From: Roseovarius sp. UBA6217
Lineage (GTDB): Bacteria > Pseudomonadota > Alphaproteobacteria > Rhodobacterales > Rhodobacteraceae
NCBI GenBank assembly: GCA_002421985.1
Contig: DISF01000006.1
Location: forward strand, 1 to 49,205
Direction: 5' to 3'
DNA length: 49,205 bases
A program made the position numbers and the translations under genes. The notes beneath the pieces are model-generated. The model was given only the letters and a program-made list of their open reading frames with translations. It did not search any database and was not told where the DNA came from. Positions 42,261 to 49,205 of the stretch are shown piece after piece (the stretch's first letter is position 1; each line of letters starts with the position of its first letter).

Positions 42261-43345
42261 TGGCGGATCGCGCCGCGACCTTGGCAGAGGCCCTGCGCCT
42301 GCGCGCGATCTTCGAGGCGGCGGGCGCTCTGCCGGTGGAAACCGCGATCCTGCAACCCGCAGAGGTGCTGCTTGATCTTTACGGCGAGGATATCCGCGCG
42401 CGGGCCTATGTGACCTCGGACGCGCTTCGGGGCGAGCAGATGCTGCGCCCGGATTTCACCGTGCCGGTGGTGCAGATGCACATGGCGCATGGCGCGGACC
42501 CGGCCCGCTATACCTATTCCGGCGAGGTGTTTCGCCGTCAGGAAGAGGATGCGCGGCGGCCCAATGAATACACGCAAGTCGGCTTTGAAATCTTCGAGCG
42601 CGAGGCCCCGGAGGCGGCGGATGCAGAGGTATTCGCGTTGTTTTTCAATATCCTGAAGCCTATGGGCCTGCGCGCGGCGACAGGCGATATCGGCCTGTTG
42701 ATAGCGGCGGTCGAGGGCTTGGGCACCACGGATCGGCGCAAGGCGGCGCTGCGACGGCATATCTGGCGGCCCCGGCGGTTTCGCGCGCTGATCGAGCGGT
42801 TTTCAGGCCGCGCCCCCGTGCCCGAGACGCGGGCGGCCTTGCTGGCCGCGCGCGATCCGATGGCGGATGCCGGGCCGCTGATCGGGTTGCGTGGGCCAGA
42901 TGAAATATCAAGCCGGATCAATGCGTTGCGAGAAGATGCGCAAACCCCGCCGATCTCTGGCGACGAGGTGGCGCTTCTCGATGCGATCCTCGCCGTGCGC
43001 GAGACGTGCCCGAACGCGCTGGAACGCCTGCGCGATATCGCGGTGGACATGCCCGCGATCCAGGGCGCGGTGGGGCGTCTGGAACGGCGTCTGGAGGCGC
43101 TCCTGGCGCGCGGGATCGACATTGCGTCGCTCGATTTCGAGGCCAGCTATGGGCGCACGCAGATGGAATACTATGATGGCTTTGTCTTTGGTTTTCATGC
43201 GGAAAAACGCCCCGATCTGCCCCCCGTGGCGACCGGCGGGCGCTATGATGCGCTCACGCGGCAGCTTGGGCAGGGGCGCGAGATACCGGCGGTCGGGGGC
43301 GTGATCCGGCCCGGTCTGGTGCTCGATCTTGGAGGTGCGGCATGA
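42260..43345 (+). CDS. hisZ: HisZ, ATP phosphoribosyltransferase regulatory subunit
   Basis: A 361-residue HisRS paralogue without an anticodon-binding domain. It keeps the class II fold (MLRPDFTVPVVQMHM, YSGEVFRRQEEDARRPNEY, TGGRYDALTRQLG) but does not charge tRNA. It forms a hetero-octamer with the short HisG and gives histidine feedback control. It overlaps hisG by 4 bases. Confidence 0.93.
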   Translation: MADRAATLAEALRLRAIFEAAGALPVETAILQPAEVLLDLYGEDIRARAYVTSDALRGEQMLRPDFTVPVVQMHMAHGADPARYTYSGEVFRRQEEDARRPNEYTQVGFEIFEREAPEAADAEVFALFFNILKPMGLRAATGDIGLLIAAVEGLGTTDRRKAALRRHIWRPRRFRALIERFSGRAPVPETRAALLAARDPMADAGPLIGLRGPDEISSRINALREDAQTPPISGDEVALLDAILAVRETCPNALERLRDIAVDMPAIQGAVGRLERRLEALLARGIDIASLDFEASYGRTQMEYYDGFVFGFHAEKRPDLPPVATGGRYDALTRQLGQGREIPAVGGVIRPGLVLDLGGAA

Positions 43346-44037
43346 GCCTCAAACTGGGTGTGCCGTCCAAGGGGCGGTTGATGGAGAAAACCGTGGACTG
43401 GTTCGCCCGCCACGGAATCGCGCTTGGCAGGTCCGGCTCGGATCGTGAATATGCCGGTTATGTCAATGGGTTGGAGGGGATCGAGCTGATCCTTCTGTCG
43501 GCTGGAGAGATCCCGCGCGAGCTGGCGGCGGGGCGCATTCACCTTGGCGTGACCGGCACGGACCTGATCCGCGAGAAACTGGCGCAATGGGAACAGCAGG
43601 TCGAGGAACTGGCACCTCTCGGCTTTGGTCAGGCGGACCTTGTGATCGCGGTGCCGCGCGTCTGGGTGGATGTCAGCACGCTTGACGATCTCGATGCCGC
43701 CGCTGCCGCATTCCGTCTAAAGCACGGATTTCGCTTGAGAATTGCCACGAAATACCACCGGCTTGTGCGGGATTTCCTGCGCGACGCGGGGGTGGCGGAT
43801 TACCAGCTTGTCGATAGCCAGGGCGCGACCGAGGGCACGATCAAGAACGAGACCGCCGAGGCGATTGCCGATATCACCTCGACGGGCGACACCCTGCGCG
43901 CCAACCATTTGAAAATATTGGAAGATGGCCTGATCCTGAAATCGCAGGCAACGCTTTACCGTGCCCGTGGCGCGGCGTTCTCAGAGGCAGAGCGCGTGAC
44001 CCTGGCACAGTTGCGCGCGCGCCTCGGGATCGACTGA
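43342..44037 (+). CDS. hisG: HisG, ATP phosphoribosyltransferase (short form)
   Basis: A 231-residue catalytic subunit for the first step of histidine synthesis. It starts LGVPSKGRLMEKTVDWF and has the PRPP-binding loop region DSQGATEGTIKNE. The short form lacks the C-terminal regulatory domain of the 300-residue enzyme and needs HisZ, which is encoded just upstream. A bidirectional hairpin follows. Confidence 0.95.
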   Translation: MSLKLGVPSKGRLMEKTVDWFARHGIALGRSGSDREYAGYVNGLEGIELILLSAGEIPRELAAGRIHLGVTGTDLIREKLAQWEQQVEELAPLGFGQADLVIAVPRVWVDVSTLDDLDAAAAAFRLKHGFRLRIATKYHRLVRDFLRDAGVADYQLVDSQGATEGTIKNETAEAIADITSTGDTLRANHLKILEDGLILKSQATLYRARGAAFSEAERVTLAQLRARLGID

Positions 44038-44051
44038 GCAGGCACGAAAAC

Positions 44052-44074
44052 GGGCGGCCCCGGAAGGGCCGCCC
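44052..44074. terminator. Shared terminator hairpin between hisG and the porin gene
   Basis: GGGCGGCCC (44052-44060) pairs perfectly with GGGCCGCCC (44066-44074) around CGGAA, 15 bases after hisG. An AAAA tract precedes it, which reads as U-rich from the minus strand, so it can end the convergent porin transcript as well. Confidence 0.7.
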
Positions 44075-44098
44075 GCGCGTCAACCGGTCGCTTCAGGC

Positions 44099-44689
44099 TT
44101 AGAACCGATAGGTTACGCGGACCTGAGCAGTCGTTGCATCGACATCGGTGTTGATATTCCCGAAATTGTCGAACTGATGATAGAGAACCTCGCCAGCGAC
44201 GGCGATGTTCTCGCTCACCAGGTGCTCGTAGCCGCCACCGATGAACCAGCCGTCGCCATCGCCGATATTGTTGGTGTCGGCCCAGGCATAGCCGCCGGTG
44301 CCATAGACGAGGCCCTGACCGATCTTGTAACCGGCGCGCAGCTTGGCACGGAAGACCTCTTCGACCGACGCGGTGGTGCCCGACAGGCCGATATCGGCGA
44401 AGTCGTAATCGAGACCGCCGCCAAGAACCCAGTTGCCGAGGTCGAAATCATAGCCCGCGACGATACCGCCGATGAAATCGTCACCGTCCACACCGGCAAG
44501 GTCGGTATCGACCCAGGCCCAGCCAAGCTGTCCACCTGCATAGAAGCCGGACCAGTTGGGGGTGAGCGGGGCGACGGGAACCGGAGCCGCGATCACCGGT
44601 TCGGGGGCTGGCTCGGATATGTTGCCTGCGAGGGCCGGTGCCGCCATGAAAGCAGCCACTGTCGCGATCGCTGTTGTCGTCTTGAACAT
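44099..44689 (-). CDS. Outer-membrane beta-barrel protein (Omp25/OmpW-like porin family)
   Basis: A 196-residue outer-membrane protein. Residues 1-21 are a signal peptide (AAFMAAPALA). A Pro/Ala-rich linker (to about 43) leads into an eight-stranded barrel beginning NWSGFYAGGQLGWAWVDTD. Alternating strands follow, with a final YRF aromatic end recognised by the BAM complex. Similar proteins are common surface proteins of Rhizobiales and Rhodobacterales. No specific ligand can be inferred. A promoter lies about 80 bp upstream. Confidence 0.88.
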   Translation of the reverse strand: MFKTTTAIATVAAFMAAPALAGNISEPAPEPVIAAPVPVAPLTPNWSGFYAGGQLGWAWVDTDLAGVDGDDFIGGIVAGYDFDLGNWVLGGGLDYDFADIGLSGTTASVEEVFRAKLRAGYKIGQGLVYGTGGYAWADTNNIGDGDGWFIGGGYEHLVSENIAVAGEVLYHQFDNFGNINTDVDATTAQVRVTYRF

Positions 44690-44766
44690 CTTGCGTCCTT
44701 TCCTTTTTTCTGCGGGCCTAGGCGTGTGCCCAAGGCCCGGCGGTCATCTGCTCGACCGTCCCGAGC

Positions 44767-44795
44767 TATATCGTGATCTTATAGCATATTGGCAA
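44767..44795 (-). promoter_or_regulatory. Possible promoter of the porin gene
   Basis: On the minus strand TTGCCA (44795-44790) and GATATA (44772-44767) are spaced by 17 bases in an AT-rich patch, 78 bp before the porin ATG. The hexamers are only moderately good. Confidence 0.4.
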
Positions 44796-44926
44796 GGGAC
44801 GGGCGACGAGAGACTGGTCACGACCCGGTGAGTGGCGGATTTCTGCTTGATTTCAAAGAGATTTGGGCGGATTTCCGCAGGTCTGTGTTGCCTGCGCGCA
44901 ACGTTGTCTTGCAGCGCGCGCCCCCG

Positions 44927-44976
44927 CCCTTGACGTGATAGGGCGCGCTGGAAGTTGCGCCCTATTGCGTCAAGGG
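44927..44976. repeat. Long 20-bp stem inverted repeat
   Basis: CCCTTGACG-TG-ATAGGGCGC (44927-44946) faces GCGCCCTAT-TG-CGTCAAGGG (44957-44976) across a 10-base loop. Both 9-bp arms are perfect and the TG/TG steps can form G-U pairs in RNA. It lies in the 309-bp gap between the porin and DUF1489 genes, 22 bases beyond the DUF1489 stop. It may be that gene's terminator or a REP-like element. No T-run follows. Confidence 0.65.
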
Positions 44977-44998
44977 ATCGCGAGCGGCGCGAGAGGTA

Positions 44999-45424
44999 TC
45001 AAATCACGCCGATATCGGCGAGCGCGCTTGAGAGCTCGGGGGGAAGGCTGTCCTCGGTCTGGCGCGAGGACGAAAGATCGGGGGGTGTGTCGTCGGGCGC
45101 AAGATAGCGCCAGCCCTGAAACGGGCGCCGGTGCGCGGTGGTGGTGCGGATGAGGGCACCATCGAGCACAATGGCACAACGGCGGATACCATCGCTTCCC
45201 GTCACCTCGTCAAGCCGGAGGATACGCTGGCGGCATTGCACCAGCCCCTGAATTACCCAGTAGATCGATCCGCCGTCGAGCAATTCCCCGGCACGGCGCG
45301 GCCACATGCGGGTGACGTGGCGGGGCAGGCCGTCCGGCCCCCTGGCACCGGCCGATTCTTGCCACGCGGCAAGATCGGCGACAGAGGATGTGCCAACGCT
45401 CAGCTTTATCAGGTGCAGTGCCAT
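44999..45424 (-). CDS. DUF1489-family protein
   Basis: A 141-residue soluble protein conserved in alphaproteobacteria, recognised by its opening LHLIKLSVGTSSVADLAAWQ, the RHVTRMWPRR segment and GSIYWVIQGLVQCRQRIL in the middle. No function is established. The start at 45424 matches the family's usual MALHLIKL opening; the frame extends further upstream but without family-like sequence. It is monocistronic as far as the window shows. Confidence 0.88.
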   Translation of the reverse strand: MALHLIKLSVGTSSVADLAAWQESAGARGPDGLPRHVTRMWPRRAGELLDGGSIYWVIQGLVQCRQRILRLDEVTGSDGIRRCAIVLDGALIRTTTAHRRPFQGWRYLAPDDTPPDLSSSRQTEDSLPPELSSALADIGVI

Positions 45425-45770
45425 GCGAATCCTCCGTATGCTCGCAACATATCGTAGCATTCGGGTAGCAGCGGGCAAGGGATGGTGGCGCATTTGCGTC
45501 ACTCCGCCGCCCTGCCTGGGCCTGATCCTCGCCGTGCCGCCCACGCCGACAGGGGCCTCGGGCGTGGAGGCATAGGGTGCGCCGCCGCTGATGCGGCCCA
45601 TCGTCAACGCGCCTGGGCCTGACATTCCCGGCTTTCGGGTTGTGGATGAACCTGCGCTGGACCGGCTTGTGATCCTTCACGCGGACAATACCGGGCATCC
45701 GTTCGGGCGAGACGCCGGAGGAGATCTTGACGTGGCTGAAAGCGGGCAAACACGCCTCCACTCCGCGCCG
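45425..45770. other. Gap without a recognisable gene
   Basis: This holds the presumed DUF1489 promoter and then decayed sequence running into the puuE remnant. A plus-strand frame around 45690-45780 gives a protein-like stretch (GETPEEILTWLKAGKHAS) that does not match PuuE and that I do not recognise. It may be another gene fragment. Confidence 0.4.
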
Positions 45771-45950
45771 GGTTCTGGCGGCTTCACCGGCTTTTTTACC
45801 GGGGCGGGCATCCCGGTGACGGTCTACGGCGTTGCCACCGCGCTTGCGCGCTCGCCCGAACAGGTGGCGGCGATGGTATCGGCGGAGTGGGAGATCGCAA
45901 GCCACGGGCTGAAACGGGTCGAGCATCGCGACATGCCAGAGGCCGAGGAG
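45771..45950 (+). pseudogene. puuE: puuE remnant (allantoinase, polysaccharide-deacetylase type)
   Basis: About 60 residues match the internal part of PuuE: GIPVTVYGVATALARSPEQV, then WEIASHGLKRVEHRDMPEAE. Both the N-terminal part (about 80 residues, including the start of the deacetylase fold) and the C-terminal two thirds are missing. The frame runs into a stop at 45965 right after the match ends. PuuE converts allantoin to allantoate; this fragment cannot. Confidence 0.75.
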
Positions 45951-46266
45951 GCCGCGCCGGGATAAGCCTGTTTGATGCCGAGGCCCGCCACCTGCCTTAC
46001 GTGGTGGAGATGGTCGAGCGGCACCCCGAAGGGTCGCAGGCCTTCATCCCCGTCTCGGGCGTGCGGTTTCTCGTGGTGGTCGCCGATGATGACGGTGGTT
46101 TGCCGGTCCGCCCGCGCGCCTTTGTCACCGCGCCGGGGCAGTCGGTCAACCTGCTGCGCGGGGTCTGGCACGGGGTGCTGGCCCCGCTTGAAAGGCCGGG
46201 GCAATTCGTCGTGGTGGATAGGATCGGCGGCGGGGCCAACCTCGAAGAGCACTGGATCAAGAAACC

Positions 46267-47573
<1,307 letters not shown>

Positions 47574-47577
<4 letters not shown>

Positions 47578-47795
47578 GTCGTGGCCCGGCAAGCGGTGGC
47601 GCGGGTCGCGGGTTGCGCGAGCGCGGTCATGATCTCGGTCAGCGTGCCCGCGGCGATCACCTCGGGGCGCTTGTCGCCTGTGGTGGCGGCCCCGACCATG
47701 CCCGCCCCCTCCTCTCGCGGGGCAGAGCCGCGCACGCGGGCAAGGCGCACCTGCACGGCGTCGGGGTGGCAATCGAGAAATGCGGCGAGGCTCAT
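47574..47795 (-). pseudogene. xdhC: xdhC with a large internal deletion
   Basis: The 73-codon frame starts like XdhC, the xanthine dehydrogenase molybdenum-cofactor chaperone (SLAAFLDCHPDAVQVRLARV, RGSAPREEGAG). At about residue 37 it jumps to what looks like the family's C-terminal end (GDKRPEVIAAGTLTEIMTAL). The GGG-loop and Rossmann core of the normal 250-300 residue protein are missing. Overlaps with the upstream and downstream genes (ATGA on both sides) are kept, so an internal in-frame deletion is the simplest reading. Confidence 0.7.
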
Positions 47796-48787
47796 GGCGC
47801 GCCCTCCCTGAGCCGCTCCACCGCCATCAGCACGCGCTCGGGCGTTGCGGGCGCGTCAAGCCGGGGGCAGGTGCGGTAATCGTCCACACTCGCCACCGCC
47901 ATCGAGAGCGCCTCGGAGACGGAAATACCCAGCATGAAGGGCGGCTCTCCCACGGCCTTGGATCGCTTGATCGTGCGCTCGGCATTCTGCGACCACTCGG
48001 CGAGCGCCACGTTGAAGATGCGCGGCCGGTCCGAGGCGAGCGGGATCTTGTAGGTCGAGGGCGCGTGGGTGCGCAGGAATTTCGTCACCCAAAGCCCAAA
48101 ATCCGTGGCCCCGGCCACGATCGTGGCATTGGACGTGTCGGCGAGGATTTCGGCGAAATCGTCGAGATCGGCGGGCAGGATCGCGCGATCCTCCTCGGGG
48201 CCGGTCACCACCCGCGCGCCATCGCGCAGCGCCACAAGCGCCGCCGTCACGCGCGTGCGGTCGCGGCTCAGACGGTCGGCGGCGGGGGGGCCGTAGCGGC
48301 TTGCCGCCTGCGCCGCGCGGATGATCGGCGCATAGCCGGTGCAGCGGCAGAGATTGCCCTGAAGCGCGGTCTCGATCTGCGCCTCGTCCGGCTCCGGCAC
48401 CTGCATCCACAGCGCGTAAAGCGCCATCACGATCCCCGGCGTGCAGAACCCGCATTGGCTCCCGTGCTCGGCGACCATCGCGCGCTGCACCGGGTTGAGC
48501 GCGCCATCGGTGCCCGCCAGATGCTCGACCGTGACAACATGGTAGCCATCCACCGAAGCCAGAAACCGGATGCAGGCATTGACCGGCTCATAGCGCAGCG
48601 TGCCGCCCTCGAGCCGCCCGACCAGCACCGTGCAGGCCCCGCAATCGCCCTCGGCACAGCCTTCCTTGGTGCCGGTAAGACGCCGCTCGATCCGCAGGAA
48701 ATCCAGAAGCGTGCGCGCCGCGCCAACATCCGGCACCGCGATCTCGCGGTCATTGAGCAGGATCCTCATCTTGTCTCGCTGCGGCAT
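47792..48787 (-). pseudogene. xdhA'-'xdhB in-frame chimera
   Basis: A 331-codon frame. Residues 1-239 are XdhA: plant-type 2Fe-2S ligands (Cys44, 49, 52, 72), second cluster (Cys112, 115, 147, 149) and the FAD-binding start TIVAGATDFGLWVTK. From about 240 the sequence is the extreme C-terminus of XdhB: THAPSTYKIPLASDRPRIF, then KRSKAVGEPPFML, whose Glu281 matches the catalytic Glu of xanthine oxidoreductases, and TCPRLDAPATPERVLMAVE. The rest of the FAD domain and nearly all of the molybdenum domain are absent. The start at 48787 has GGAGGGG upstream. It may still be translated but cannot be a xanthine dehydrogenase. Confidence 0.82.
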
Positions 48788-48991
48788 TCCGGCCCCTCCG
48801 GGATTGGTGACAGCCAACAGCCTAGCGCAGATGACTTTCGTTGAATATGGCGGCGTGCGGCAAATAGGTGCAACACCACGTCGATAATCATGGCGCGCCG
48901 ATTCCCGCGAACGCGGCGGCAATCGTCTGCCTCTGCGCGCTCACCGAGCCCCCTTGCCAACCCCGTCGCCCTGCGTCTAGAAAGCGGCAAC

Positions 48992-49081
48992 GGAGAGGTG
49001 GCCGAGTGGTCGAAGGCGCACGCCTGGAAAGTGTGTAGGCGGGAAACCGTCTCCAGGGTTCGAATCCCTGTCTCTCCGCCA
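48992..49081 (+). tRNA. tRNA-Ser(GGA)
   Basis: A complete 90-base class II tRNA with encoded CCA. The acceptor strands are GGAGAGG and its complement at the 3' end. It has a D-arm GCCGAGTGGTCGAAGGC, an anticodon loop CTGGAAA (anticodon GGA) with a CACGC/GTGTG stem, a long variable arm, and the T-loop GGTTCGAATCC. The 124 bases after it are AT-rich and hold no gene that I can support. Confidence 0.96.
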
Positions 49082-49205
49082 GTAAATTTCTGGATAGAAA
49101 TCAATTAACGCAATAAAAATAGGTGCTTACAGGGACATATGCCGCTTGGCAGACAGCCTCTCGCTTGAAGTGCGATACAAGGGCACCTCGATTTTTGACT
49201 TTTCC

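Noticed and set aside
45591..45770. A plus-strand frame upstream of the puuE remnant as its N-terminus
   Set aside because: The translation does not resemble the PuuE N-terminus; only from about 45771 does it match.

Overview
The window is GC-rich alphaproteobacterial DNA, most likely from the Rhodobacteraceae (Roseobacter/Paracoccus-type gene content and order). Its core is a complete set of genes for reducing nitrite to dinitrogen. No nitrate reductase genes are in the window.

Left edge (1-1900): a tyrosine recombinase gene lies next to the 5' half of a tRNA-Thr(CGT) gene. The tRNA breaks just after the anticodon stem-loop, so this looks like one end of an integrated element. A decayed small ORF follows.

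1983-13232: a rightward catabolic island. It encodes an enoyl-CoA hydratase, a thiolase-fold protein lacking the usual nucleophilic Cys, a DUF35 protein, two hotdog/MaoC proteins (one with and one without the catalytic motif), an ADP-forming acyl-CoA synthetase, a fused TRAP permease with a TAXI receptor, an acyl-CoA dehydrogenase with Asp in place of the catalytic Glu, and an orphan branched-chain-type binding protein. The set suggests uptake, CoA activation and retro-aldol or beta-oxidation breakdown of an unidentified, perhaps alicyclic, carboxylic acid. A strong terminator hairpin and an IS256-type transposase remnant separate it from what follows.

13639-40379: the denitrification region. 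A Dnr/NnrR-type Crp-Fnr regulator is coupled to a DUF4202 gene. Next come norCBQDEF (leftward, NO reductase), nirS with a multihaem NapC/NirT-EBDH fusion and a monohaem cytochrome (rightward), nirE-C-F-DL-G-H-J-N plus a small membrane protein (rightward, haem d1 synthesis), and nosRZDFYLX (leftward, N2O reductase). Four near-identical Nnr/Dnr boxes sit upstream of norC, nirS, nirE and nosR at matching distances, so the regulator at 13639 probably controls all four units. A double-hairpin palindromic repeat is inserted in frame in the nirF leader.

40489-45424: housekeeping genes slyX, hisS, hisZ, hisG, a small outer-membrane beta-barrel and a DUF1489 protein.

45771-48787: a purine/ureide catabolic locus scarred by several internal deletions: a puuE'-'allA join, an internally deleted xdhC and an in-frame xdhA'-'xdhB chimera. 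Only guaD looks whole. The window ends just past an intact tRNA-Ser(GGA).
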